Source: Mansonella perstans
Taxonomy: Eukaryota; Nematoda; Chromadorea; Rhabditida; Onchocercidae
DNA length: 64,000 nucleotides
Assembly (NCBI GenBank): GCA_037074765.1
Contig: JBAMDO010000203.1
Coordinates: forward strand, 1 to 64,000
Direction of reading: 5' to 3'
Shown: piece after piece, positions 12,465 to 25,400 of the stretch
Layout of the letters: each line of letters begins with the position of its first letter
Position numbering within the stretch: the stretch's first letter is position 1
Program-made: the position numbers and the translations under genes
Notes under the pieces: generated by a model
Told to the model about the DNA's origin: nothing
The model's database searches: none
Seen by the model: the letters and a program-made list of their open reading frames with translations, nothing else

Positions 12465-14149
12465 ATTTCATTATTTACGTTGTTGATGATCACCATTGAG
12501 TAGCTATATTAGATTCGGAATCTCTGGATTATACAGCTATTTAGTTTGGCTGGTCTGAGATATAGAAGATAAACGTAACATGACTCCGCTCAAAGGCACC
12601 AAAATTATCCACTGATTTTAATGCATCAGTTTCAATGTTTCATTGACTACCTAATTAATAAAAACACCGCGATATGGAGCCATCGTATTACTCCATTTTA
12701 TTCATCGATAAGACGATTGGTGTTTACCGCCGGATTACTTTTACGAAAAACAGAGGTTGATAGCCAAAAGCCCTGGGAGTTTTTCCAAGGTTGGTTGATT
12801 CACCGCGGTTGGCAACTGAAATGTCGCCATCTGTCCACGAGTTTTTATGAAGTCATATTTAGACGTTGAAAGCACGGAATCATCCCTCCAACTTTTGACT
12901 CCTCCGTTCCCGATTGATTTTGCGGTATTTCAAATTTTTAAGCAAACCAGTAACGAGAAATTTACACTCCATACGTTCACTCTCACTCAGTTCATGACAG
13001 TTTGTTATTAATACTTCTAAGAGTGACTTTCTCTGCTCCTCATTTAGTAAAAAAATAATTTTGTGCGATCATTATCCCGTCGCTTTGATATCAAACATTG
13101 AGGAGAAGGATCGATTCCTCAATGTTCGTTTATACTAAAATATATTGTACTATTATTATATAAGGACACTTATCAACGACGATTTGATGAAATATTTTAT
13201 AATTTAAAATTTAACGCAGAAAAGAAGCACTCGGGACAAACTTTTAACCATACATTCCCTCTTACAGCATCTAAAACCGAACAAGACATTGCAACAGGGA
13301 AAACGGCGACTACAGAAACAGCGCCCCTTTCTTACTGCGTATTTTCATGATGTCCTAAAAATTATTGTTGAAAATATCTCAAATTTGGGACAGAGTGATA
13401 TAAAATTTGAGAGTTGAATAAAAGACAAGCACGAGAAGAGGGCACTGTTAGCAAAGTCTGCCAGCCGGGAAAGATTCCCATAAAAAAACAATTACATAAA
13501 AATCAAAACACAAATATCGAAGGTACATACCCAAGATTTTCAGCCGACGTCATTAATAAAAATTTTATATTTCACTTGTAATTTTAACATAAACTAATAA
13601 GAGAAATTTCGGATAACTCGAAACCTTTATATGTCACCGTGAAGAAAGTAACATTTTAATTACTTATACCGGATAACAAGAACAAGTAAGGGAAGAGAGC
13701 CCTAAACAAGTTTTCCGGAAAATCTTTTACTAATTTATGGAACTGCTCAACAGTATTGCACTCTAACAATGTTGGAATAGAACTATTTTATAAAACTTGG
13801 ATATATTGCCTAATGAGTCAGAATAGCATGCAAAGCTTTTTGATATAAGCGGCGAAAATATATGAGGGATGGAGAGAGGATAGAAAACGGGAGAGGGTAA
13901 AATTAGAAGCCATAATAAACGAGGATGCCAACATTCACACGTTTCAAAAGATGTCAAATCCAGAAACATGGATGAAAACTATTCCTCGAAAATTACTGCA
14001 ATATGTTCGGCATAGCTTCCAAAATCAAATTTGGAACACCAAAATATAAATTACTATGACATAAGATGTCCTACAGCTTCAGTAATTTTTCTGAAATGGC
14101 TTTCATACAACGATTATTTCGAGATCATGCTGGCTTTCTGATGTATACT
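12465..14149. other. Intergenic between convergent genes, with two less AT-rich blocks
   Basis: This interval separates the plus-strand membrane-protein gene from the minus-strand NADAR gene, so it contains two 3' ends. Blocks at about 12660-12930 and 13255-13350 are clearly less AT-rich than their surroundings and have open frames on the plus strand. At 13267 a TTACAG acceptor is followed by an open frame of about 50 codons (HLKPNKTLQQGKRRL..., stop near 13417). I cannot link either to a gene, and neither resembles a structural RNA that I know. Confidence 0.45.
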
Positions 14150-16600
14150 TTAGTTTGTCATACCTTCGACTTTTGTCGGACTATCGAGTTTCAATGTTTG
14201 CATGGCTACCATCATGATCGGATCTGTTACAGGTGGCTGTGTTGCTTGTGTTGCTTTAAACTGCAGCAGCTGCTGACGAACCTGAAACTTTTCGCTTAAT
14301 AAAGCAATCTCATCCTACCATTTGTATTAATAAAATATATTTGAAATAATGTCGCATGATACAGTATATATTTTGAAAGGAACAACCGCTTAAAATTCTC
14401 TTTTGTAAAAAAAAAAAAGAAAAGAATGAGAATTAATCAGTAACTTAGTATGCTTTATTTGATTATTCAAAAAATAAAAGGAAACCTTCATGTTTATAAA
14501 CCCAAGAATATTTTTGCCTTCGCCTAGTAGTGGAATGTACACCAATGTTCCAATATCTATTTTAGTCGGAATCTGCAAAAGGGCGAAGATGATTTCGATG
14601 ATTTCGTTTACTTTTGCTAATTTGAAGTTGTACGGATCAACCTTTTTTTCTGCGACGGCTCATCCATTCAACACTTACCGTTGTTATGAATAATAATAGA
14701 GAAAATTTCCAGTATTCTGAAACGTACCACACAACGTATTGCATAAAAAAAAAATATGAAGAAAAAAGTACTAACTGGTCGTGACAAAGAAACAAATGCT
14801 GGGAACCTGTATTTAATAAATACCGAGAAAGATTAACTTGCTAAATGGAAGAGAATGAAGGACACAGTTAGTAAATGTTAAGCAAAGAAATACTGTTGTA
14901 GCAAATACGTGACAAGGAAGCACTAAATTAAGATACGAAGCCAACAAACATCACTTTCGTAACTGCAGGTGCTGACCTAAACACTAAGCAAAGTATTCAA
15001 CTAAACACATAGTCATAAATAAAAAGATGAAACAAAAATACCTTAATTATTTGCCCATTATTGTTTTTCGCCCATTCCATCATCTTCTCCTTGTCGCAAC
15101 CCGTAGCAAAGATATTATCCCGTTCATATGTATGTGCAAGCAATGCATCACCTGTTTCCAGAAGTTTTGCGCGGAGCTCAGGGTTCTGAACAAATTTGTG
15201 CACTATTGCATGATGTAACAGTACTGGACCCTGAGTACGTTTCCACTCTTCCACCTGAAAAATCCATCTTCGAAAAAATGCCAACAGTTTTGATACATCT
15301 GTATTGAATTAATTCATTAAGCTCTGAGTGCACTGTTTTATTTATACAGTAAAACAAAACGAAAGTTTTGAAAAAAAAAACCTTCAAAATTTAACTTGAA
15401 GCATTAAAGTCAGATTTACTGGAATTTTAAATTTCTCAAGATATTAGCCGCCTTTCACACATGCATATATATATATTTACTTTAATTAAAGAAAGTCAGC
15501 AGAAAAATAGCATCAGTAAATTTACCTTCTCCATTGAAACATTAACGGTACGCAACAATTTTTTTGTATGAATTTTGACCAAACCAGCATCAGATATATT
15601 ACGAAGTTGCGCGGCAAGACGTGCGCCACCCAATGTATACAGTTTACAAGCTTGATAATAATGCTCCACGCTTGGATAGTCATGCCCATCCACTGTCAGT
15701 GTAACCTATTTATATTAACAAAATGAAAAACAACAGAAACACCTGTCTTTACTTGATCAGCAAAGACTGATCCACATCAATTGTAGCGGTTAGTGGTTTA
15801 AGGGAAAATGATATATGACACTAACGGGATATAAATTTGAAAGGAAGTGCTGACGACCGCTAAAGCAAATAACATCATCGGCATCTACTTTGTAATCATC
15901 CGTATCCACATCGATTGGTACATCTTCCACCTGAAATTGATTACTTGTGGATTGGTGAAAGTATTTATCCACTTTAGAAAATAATTTACCGATTGATCAA
16001 GATCAATTGACCGCTTAGGATAGCTTGCGCTTTCCCAACAGCAGTAATAAGCCGAATACGCTCTGAACAAAACTTACTTAAGCTAACTTGATAACATTAC
16101 TCTGAAATATATATAAATCTATCAAGAACTTACAGGAGGCGGAGTAAGTGGTTTTGGCGGTGACCGCATCTCTGTTTCCTTTCTTCCACCCTCAAAACTA
16201 GTATACTGTCGCCCACCTGCTTTATCCGTAGTAAAATCGATATTTCTTCCGCGATAAACTCCCTAAATAATCATTTTTGGTAACATCACAAAAATATTAA
16301 CAACATTTTCATTTCTTATCCTTCGAATTTTTTTTTTGAGTAATTTAAGAACCAGCTCTTCAACAAAATTCAACTATGAGCATAACCAGGTAAACGCTCG
16401 AAGAAAAAGCACACAGCCCACTGCTAACAACATCGATAACCACAATAAAAAAACCACAGTTGCTTACTTACGTAATAGTAAGCTCGGGGTGACCACGGTT
16501 GAGTAAGCGGTGCCAGTCCAGCCGTATCACTTTGCCTATGCCGTCGTGCAGCCTTTTCACGTGCAAGTTCCATTGCTTTAATGGATGCAGGTGTCGACAT
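14150..16600 (-). CDS. NADAR-domain protein (YbiA/DUF1768 family)
   Basis: Minus-strand exons 16600-16472, 16262-16134, 15930-15826, 15705-15526, 15254-15042, 14572-14486 and 14281-14150 all join in phase 0 and give about 324 residues. Residues 1-86 look disordered (SPPKPLTPPP). The NADAR domain runs from about 107 to 285, with FLSNLYP (115-121), SVEHYYQA (133-140), LLETGDA (212-218), and a closing ILGFINMK (274-281). The tail of about 43 residues is Gln-rich. NADAR proteins are N-glycosidases acting on riboflavin-pathway intermediates (YbiA type) or removing ADP-ribose from guanine bases; the substrate here is unknown. In the loop usually read as LVE..s..DrIWGiG the protein has LAHTYERDNIFATG, so the usual Glu and Trp appear changed to His222 and Phe230. 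A candidate extra exon (about 16052-15980, ending SIDLDQS) has a good acceptor and donor but does not keep phase with exon 2. It could enter in phase only through a weak acceptor adding RSIDLDQS. Confidence 0.88.
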
Positions 16601-19600
16601 CTCCAAAGAATCTTCTAAAAACCAAACTGGAAAAAAATAAGCTTAAAATTTTGCAATCTCATATAAATTCCGATATAACAAATACGAAATTTCACTGGCA
16701 AAACTCATGTATAATGAAGAATGCTCCTTAGCCAGTCCGCAAACGTACTTATAGGTTTTAAACGTACCTCAAACATACTTGTACGACTAGGTTTTAAAAC
16801 AAAGTTTGCATAAGATCGTACAATAAAAGTACTTTTGCATGGAATGTGAAATAAAGCATGGCCTAATAAGCAAGAAACTTTATTTGCTTTTATGTATCTA
16901 AGGATTACAGATTAAAAATTAACTGAGTGATCAAAAAAGTGTCATTATTACTAATTGCTAACTCTGACACGACCTATATAGATTCCTTAATTAAAAGAAT
17001 TGATTGACAACGCAAAATTAAAAAAGAGCAGTAATTTTTTGAAATTTTATAATCTAAAAAACAAAACTGTTTGACATAACAAAACTGTAAAAGCCTTGTA
17101 AAAGTCTTAGCTCTATATGTATGTAGTTTGATCCGACACAAAAATATACATATGTTTCAAAATCTTTTGAATCAGAATGCTTCTCCTTCTCAAAGTTTTT
17201 ACTAATTGTTAATTAGTAAAATCTAAATCAGCTATATGTTTTGCTAAAAATATCATGTACATTCAAACAGTTATTTCAGCAGAAAAATACAAATTTTTGA
17301 AGTAAAAAAAGGAAAAAATCGTTTGTAAGAAAATTTTCTAAATTTCAAAATTATATCACAGGTAAGTTATGGTTAAATCCATCGATGCTTTTGTGATGAA
17401 TTCCGAAATGTTATTCATGTGCATTATAAATATCTTGCTAATGCCTTAATCTGACCAATGCATATAAAAAGGCACTTCTGATCAATTTCATCTAGTATAC
17501 CATAACTTTTGCACCAATAAAGTTTATGTCATATTACGAACTTGCAAATTCACGGATGACACCGCACTAATTATTGCATTAATAGACAAACTCGACCTCT
17601 GACCCCTACCATTCCCAAGCCATAATGTACCGTGAGCTAACCGTACACTATCCCATACATTCAAGTAAGTGTTGTCGTCTCAGGAACATATCTCTAATAT
17701 AGCAGCACTTTTCAGCAGCTAATTGAGTATATGTTTGTTAATGAGATATCTCGCGTGAACTCTATGTCATTACACGTATACGTTTGAATTGAATTAATTA
17801 GAATATTTTGTTATACTTCTGTTCTTGAAGTATATTAATTGGAATGTATTTACACTCACACGTTTAACTGATATATGTATTGGAATTGAAAAAGCAATCT
17901 GTTTTTGATTACTTTACATTTAATTACCAATTAAATTCTAATTTTTCTGTAAAAAAATTTAATTCGAAATTCTTTAGAGATGCTTAATTATTAGTGTATT
18001 GTTGCTATATTCGATTTTGCTACTGTAATTCATTAATTATTTTAAAAAATACATTTATTTTTGTTTTCTTTTAAATAAGCAAGCATAGCAATTTAATCTC
18101 CTAATCAAATTATCATAAAATAAAGCCAAAATTTGAAGCAAAATTAAATTAATATTGTGGTATATATATTGAAGCATTTTGAATTAATTTTTCTTTTGTA
18201 TATTTCTTACACTTTAAGTAATTTTTCCTCTATTTAAAAAAAAAGACCTAAATCATGCTATTTTTTTAAATGTTTAGCTGTTTTCCCTTTATTTGCGACG
18301 AATAATGGAAGACTGATTTTCTCTATCTTATATTATATAGGTAAAAAAAGGAAAAAAGTAAAACAAACATTAAATGAAGCAAACTTTCAAGAAAATCGAA
18401 AATATATAAAAGCATATCAGTGATTGATTTGTATTCCCAAAAGTGTAATTGAAAGAACCGAAGAGCTCAGATAAATTGAACATTTTACAAATAGCTTTCT
18501 AGATAACATTTTTTTTTTTCATCTCATTTTTATTTTTTAAACTTAATTTGTGGATAAAAGCTAAAATTAATTCCCAATGTTTTATTACTTTTCTAAATAG
18601 ACTTTTTCCATCTACATTATGATAAGTTGCATGAATGATAAAACCTAGCTAAACTTTTTTATTTCTCAACTAATCTGATTTCATTTTTCTCGTGCTACCT
18701 GATTATTATTATGTAATATTTTTTCACAAATTTAAATTGTACTATTATGTGTTGTTTGGCCAAGGCTCAGTAGATCTTTGTTTTATAAAAGCATATTTCA
18801 GCAAGTATTATTAGCTAAATTAGTAATCACGCTACATGCTCGTGTTTGATGTGAATTTCTATCATTTATTATTATACGACTAATCATGCTGCATGTAAAA
18901 CACGTTATCATGCGATAAATAACAAAAAAATCTTATGTCATTATTGTCAAATTTATTATTATAAAAAAATAATAATAGCGGTAATGTGCAGATATAACTA
19001 CTTATTGCCATAGGATCAAAAGGTACATAAATACTTTTTAAAGAAGGCATCAAAACATTAAAATAATTTAAGTAGTTTTTTTTATTTATTCTGACGTTGA
19101 AACGCACGAAGACGTTGACGTTATTGAAGTATAAATATGAAAATAATAGGTGAATATATACCCTGTACATAAAAATGTGTAAACTTAGCATTTTTTGCAA
19201 AAAAAGTATTTTTGAAAAAATTCAATTCAAGAATTGAATTAGATGTAAAGATAGGATGCATTTTTCCATCTGGAAATGGATATGTTTTATCATGGACAAA
19301 TGAGTGTAAGAAGTTAGGATTGATAAATGATAATAAAATCATTATTTGTGCCCAACTAATGAATCGATAATTAATAGGTTTTGGAGCATTAATTTTGTTG
19401 TATCATCTAGTAAAGAGTTAAATTTCAAAAATCTGTCCAATTATCTCAATATTTTATGGGTGAATTTTGAAGTACAAGTTACAAGCATAATTTTTACAGA
19501 CGTTGAATAAAAATAAAAAAAATGCAATAGAAATTTAGCAATTTATAAGGTACCTAATTCATTTCCGGTTCCAATTCTAAATTCGATCATATCGTCCAGT

Positions 19601-22452
19601 ACTTTTACATTAACTTTAATGAAGTTTTATTGAGAATTTAGTTCAGAAATACAAAATATTTTAAAAAAAAACAGAAAAATAAAATTACCATTAGTATCAT
19701 TATATTAGCCGGAGATTAACACTTCAAGTATTAAAAATTACCGTCAGGAAAAATGCTCAAATTAATTTTTGAAGAATGATCAAATCATCTCGAGTAATAT
19801 GGAAGTTTCTGAGATCTTGCTGAGATCTCGCTCTCGCCCAGGAGAATCACCTGGTGGATTTCCGAAAATTATTATGAAAGCATATTGAAGATACATATGT
19901 ATTATATTGCACTCATTGCATGAACAACGATTTGATCTAAACAAGGCAGTTGTTGATAAGATTTATATTTGGCCATTGCGTGTAACATTTCCGCCAGCAT
20001 CAAAACTTTGAAAGTCTTTCTGTTTTATTCCACCGAATATCTTCATAACTTAAGGAGAGAAAAAGTTTAACAGTTTTTTTTAAACAATTTTCAAAAAATA
20101 TTCAACTTCTTTTAACATTAAAACAAAGAAACATTTAAATACTTTTTCCTTCGGATTTTTCAGAACAAAATAAGTATCGCTTTTTCTGTTTTATTTTTCA
20201 AAAAAAAGAGATTGAAAATAATTGTTTACATGCTCTCAGAAGCTTAATGTTCAAAGTTTTGAAATTTTCGAAAAAAATTTAACGCAAACAAGAACTTTGA
20301 CCACTCATCCAGACGAGAATCATTCGATCACAATATCATTTTTAAACTGTAAATTTCTTGAAAATTAATTTTAGAAAGACAACTTGTTAGCTGCCGCAAA
20401 AACAAGGGGAAAAAGCCGCCGCTCCAGTCACACATTGTTTGGCAGTGGTTACATACTTTTACTTTTAATTCTTTTTTTCATTAATTGATCAAAATAAATT
20501 GGTAATTTTAGGATTCATTTCCACACTTATCATTGTGAAATTAAACTTTTTCATTATTTTAAAGAATAAATATGAGCATAAATTACTTTATTTGATGAAT
20601 CAACTCTCCACTATGGTAAAATAAATATTATCACTATTCTGAAACAATTTCGACTATCTTCCCTTTTTAGACTGTTTTAGGATGATTGATGCTATAAGTA
20701 TAATTATATTCCTGCGTGATTTAAATTGATAATAATACAAAAAAGATTTGAATTATTTGGAAAATCTTAACAGTCCTTTTTTTTTGCAAATAAAACAAAC
20801 ATAATTAAAATCTAAAATTTGAAAATTAAACATTGCTTTCTAAAAAAAAAAATTGGAAAAGTGAAAACATTTCTCATTATCATTCCTTTTTCATTCCTCT
20901 CTTTCCCACTCTCACACTCGATTTATCATCCTCTCTCTTGTGCATTTTTTGCTTCTGTAATAGCATAATTAAAACGAAGCTAGTGAATGAGTCGGAGAAA
21001 AAAAAAGTTGAACCATAAAAAATTTTTAAAAATCTGTTTACTTGAATAAAAACAAATAAGGCGAAATATCTTTTACAATTAATATAGCAAAATAAAGTAT
21101 TTTTTATTTTTTTTTAAAAACTTTTTTGTTACTAAAAAAATTCATTTGAATTGTTACACATGTGAATTAGAGAAGCATTTTATTGTTTAACAAAAGCAAA
21201 CAGCACAACAAATGTAATTGAGGGAATTGGTAAGTTTGTAAGCTAAACAAAAGTCTAATGCGGCAGTGGTATTAATGATAATTACGCATTTAAAAAATGA
21301 ATATTTATGTTATCCATAATTCATGGATAAAGTTAAAATTCTATTTGAAATATTTCACAACAACATTCATTCGACACTTTCCATTTTTTCTTTTTTCCGC
21401 TTCCTGATGGCAAGAAAAGGAAAAAGAAAAATGAAAAATAAAATTTGAGTGATTTAATTCAAAATTACTTTCAATAAATTATCACTGAAAAATTTTAAAA
21501 ATGTAAATGTGATAAAAATTTCAAATTTTTTTAATTCAAGATTTTTTAAAATATATAAAATATAATTTAATAAAAGAAGAGAAAAGCCTATCAACATAGT
21601 AATATTTTTAAAAGATTCTAACAAAGAGTGATATTATTTCGTGAATACGTCAAAAGAAAGTTTGATTGATGGCGTTTTATCAGAGGAAATGTTGATCGTA
21701 CACGGAGAAACACATCAATGAATAGAAGTTGCAATAAGTTTGTAAAATTTTTTTCAATTAATTTATCATTAAAATTATTCTAAAGGACGTAAAGAGAAAA
21801 AAAGGAAGTGATAAAGAAATGGATCTAATAATAGACAAGAAATGATCATTTTTAATAATCTTTAAAAAAATGAGAAAAGTTTGATGAATGATAAATACAA
21901 ATTATGGAACACATATATAAGCATAGAAAATAACAAAGCAAACAAATAAATAAACAAATGGTAGTAAATGAAAACTACCCGAAATGATTCTAAAAAAAGA
22001 AAAAAAAGTTGACAATGATAATATATTAAATTCAAAATTCATAACATATTCCATTGCTTATGCATGTAATGAATGTGCTACACAATGATTATTGCCATTG
22101 ATATATTCAAAATGATTAAATTCGAATTTCAATAAGAAGTTAAACAAATAAGCACCATTTATGTAAATGAACGAATGCTATTATTATTCTATTTTTGAAA
22201 AGAATCTTTGCAAAAAACCGCATTTAATCTTTCGCGCTTTGAAAGAGTAAATGATCTTTAAAATGATAAATTTTTCCTTCATTTATTAATTTTTAATCCC
22301 AATTATTTGAAAAATTTTATTTTTGCAATTTATTTGGTAGTTTTTTAAAATAAATAGTTTATCGGATTTCTTGTGAATTTTTCACAAATTCTTGAAACCA
22401 TAAAGTTACCTAATGATATACGAAGTACGGCAAATGTTATTTTATAGATACC
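16601..22452. other. Long intergenic region upstream of the NADAR gene and downstream of the glypican gene
   Basis: About 5.9 kb of mostly AT-rich DNA. It holds the promoter side of the NADAR gene and the 3' side of the glypican gene. A less AT-rich block at 17550-17720 contains a DR1-like nuclear receptor site. Around 19812-19860 there is a palindrome-rich stretch (GAGATCTTGCTGAGATCTCG, then CCAGGAGAATCACCTGG). Around 20390-20450 there is a short GC-richer island. A pyrimidine tract lies at 20875-20945. I found no exon I can support. Confidence 0.45.
17593..17605 (-). promoter_or_regulatory. DR1-like nuclear receptor half-site pair
   Basis: On the minus strand the sequence reads GGGTCA-G-AGGTCG. 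These are two AGGTCA-type half-sites in direct repeat with one base between, the spacing used by HNF4/RXR-type receptors. It lies about 1 kb upstream of the NADAR gene start, in a block less AT-rich than its surroundings. Function is inferred from the motif only. Confidence 0.25.
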
Positions 22453-25400
22453 TTAATAAAGCAATAATGGTGCCCATAAAATAATAATAAATGCGGTTAG
22501 AACAGATAATGTCGAACGGTCGGTTGATCCAACTTCTGGTGGCTTAGCAATAACAGGTGGCCTGACTGGTACTCTGGTTTCCAATAATGGTTCTGCAAAT
22601 TTATTTTTGTTTATAAATTCAATAATTCACGCAGAAAATTTTTACTGTTACATTATCAGTAATACTTACTGTGAAAACTAGAAATTCCATCTAATTTGTG
22701 CAATATTAAATTTGAGTTTCAGGAAAAAAATTTATATTTGAGAAAGAAATTTCATGGTTTAAATGTAATTCCTTAGTGAATTCAAATTTTTACATTATTA
22801 ATCTTTAATTTAGTAAGTGTAAAAATTACGAATTGTCAAAATTAGCATGCAATTAATCAGATATCGACCAATATTTACATAATATCATTGTGATAATACA
22901 GAAATAATTTTTCCGAGAATTACAAAATTTTTTCCGTTTCTTTTCTTTTATCAAAAATTTTTAGCGAATTTTAATAGCAAGGAAAAAAGAACGATTTTTC
23001 CATCAATTCTATTGAAAGTAATTATCCATTTACTAAAAAAAAAGCAACAAAAAATGCTCTGGAAAACTGTTTTAATTTTACAGTTTATAAATGATTAAAA
23101 GGATGATAAGGAACTATTTTCGGATAATTTAAATTAAAATCCATATTATATTACTCATTCTATTGCTACCATATCATGTCAACAGGTACAATCATCGTCG
23201 TTAAGATGACAATTTTGAAGTCACCGCGAATGAATAAATTGCAAATAAATCGACAGTATATACCGATTTTTTTTTATGAACTGGAGTAAAATTAGATTTT
23301 TTTTTATATATACTGGAGGTGTACAAAATAAAATTGCAAAAATTAGTTGTTTCATTTAAATTAGAAATATTTATTGCACTGCGTTGAATAATAATTAATA
23401 AATGACATTTTAAAGTAATCAAATATGAATGTAATTAACAGTTCTCATGATTAATGGTATTTCTGCAAGAAATTAAATCAAATAAGAATATAACAAATAG
23501 TTTTTAAAGAAGTAAGATTATTTCTTATTGTAGTGCTTGCGAAATAAATATTGAAATTCTTAATTTTTGTAAAACGTGTGATTTTTTTTTAATTTTATCA
23601 TTTTCAAATAATTCTTTTCAGCACTTTTTTTGAATGGAAAACAATTGCTTTGTATTTGAAATTACTTGAAAAAAAGAAAAATAATCGTAATTTTCATTAT
23701 TTATGCACTTAATTACCAATCTAATTTGTCAATATTTGTAGCTAGGGGAAAATACCATTTTGGTTCACTAATTAGTTTGAATTTTGAAATTACAATATTA
23801 AAAGACGGAATACAATGAAAAAAAGGACATGGAATATCAAACCTCTATGAGTAGTAGTGATAATAATTCGGCCGGTTACTTTCATATGCTGGCCATCTTC
23901 GGGCGTAATTGGCGCTATTACGTGTTCATAATCATGTTCCATGTCGCCGGATCCTTCACTCTGACCACCTGAACCTTCACCGCCTAAATCCTCGTCATCA
24001 GACCATTCCATCATATTATTGCTATTTCCTGATCCCTCTGTTAGATCAATCACTTTCTGAAATCATTTTTTCCCTTAATTAATTATCATTTGCAATGTAG
24101 GATTGTAAAATGAATGCATATCTTCCGATATCAATGGCCCTCATTAGGCCCAACTGCCCAAATTAATAGCATAAGAGAACTTTAAATTATTTATTGATTA
24201 CTGCTTTAACTGGCTGTAAGAAACTGATTTTTTAGCATATCCAAGCATTATCAACTCATTTTCTTCGATTACATCTTAATCCTTAATTCTTTCCATTATT
24301 TTCTGGAAGATACACTTATCTTTTGTTTTCACAAATACATATATATCTGACATTCCGGAAACTGAATCCAGGAATAGTATTGATTACTATTTCACTTTAA
24401 TCTGTATTATTTTTTCATTTTCACATAATAAATCAGCAAAGTTTCTGCTGATTTATTCAATCCACTCATCTTTTTTTCCGTCTATTTTGCCATTTTTTTC
24501 TTTTTCAGACGAAAAATATGAATTGCCTAAATACATATAATGCAAATTGAGGGTAAATGTATGAGAAAAAAAACGAAGAAAGGTTTTATATTGATAGAAG
24601 ATATCATGAGGATCAAATAATGATAGTATAATGTTACCGCGGAGAATTGGAAAAAGCGGGACGGCAATGATTCATCATCTATCTATGGAATGAATGTTAT
24701 TAAGCTAAAAGCCGAAAAGTTTTTTTCCATCCCATCTTACAATGCCTTTAAGTGTTTATACAAAAGATGCTAATATTACAAAATGTAATTTCGACTATCT
24801 TGCTTGATATCTTTTAAAAAAAAAGAAAAAAATGTTTCCTCTTAAACAAATTCTACCTCTTTCACTTTCTTTCTCTTTCACCTTCTTTCCTTATTATTAT
24901 AATTTCTTTCGCTTTCCCTTTCTTCCCCTCTTTTTCAATACTTTGGTTTTCACCGATTTTATGATTTTTAAAAAGGAAAAAAAAAAACTATATAAATTTG
25001 TTCCAACAAACTTTCAAAATTTGATCTAGTAAAGTTTAATTTGAATATCGTATGTTTCTAAATATTTTTTGATAGTTGTTCAAAATTTACTCGAATTATT
25101 GAAGATTTTGATAAAGCAAGGAATACGGGCAGGAAAATTGGAATGTTTCTTGACTAATTTCGTTTTTTTAAAATTTCAAAATTGGACTGTAGCAATAAAA
25201 GTAAGAGATTTTATTTCTTCAAAATTTCAAGCCAAAAATGGAATGGAAGAAAATATTTGTAGATTTAAACATAAAAAATTGTCATGATTGTGATTCTTCA
25301 TTAAGCAGAAAACGAAAATAAATTAAAAATTAAGATTTAATTGATAAAAAGCCCTAAATAAACTAGCGCTATCAATTATCTTTTATTATTTTGAATTATA

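Noticed and set aside
12840..12900. 5S rRNA or spliced-leader RNA fragment
   Set aside because: A short match in feel (GTTGAAAGCACG) is not supported by the surrounding sequence; no leader or 5S features follow.
22453..24056. Syndecan gene on the minus strand
   Set aside because: The acidic Ser-Gly exon suggested syndecan, but the last exon ends right after the hydrophobic segment, with no basic cytoplasmic tail or PDZ-binding end. Upstream exons are typical glypican and match in phase.
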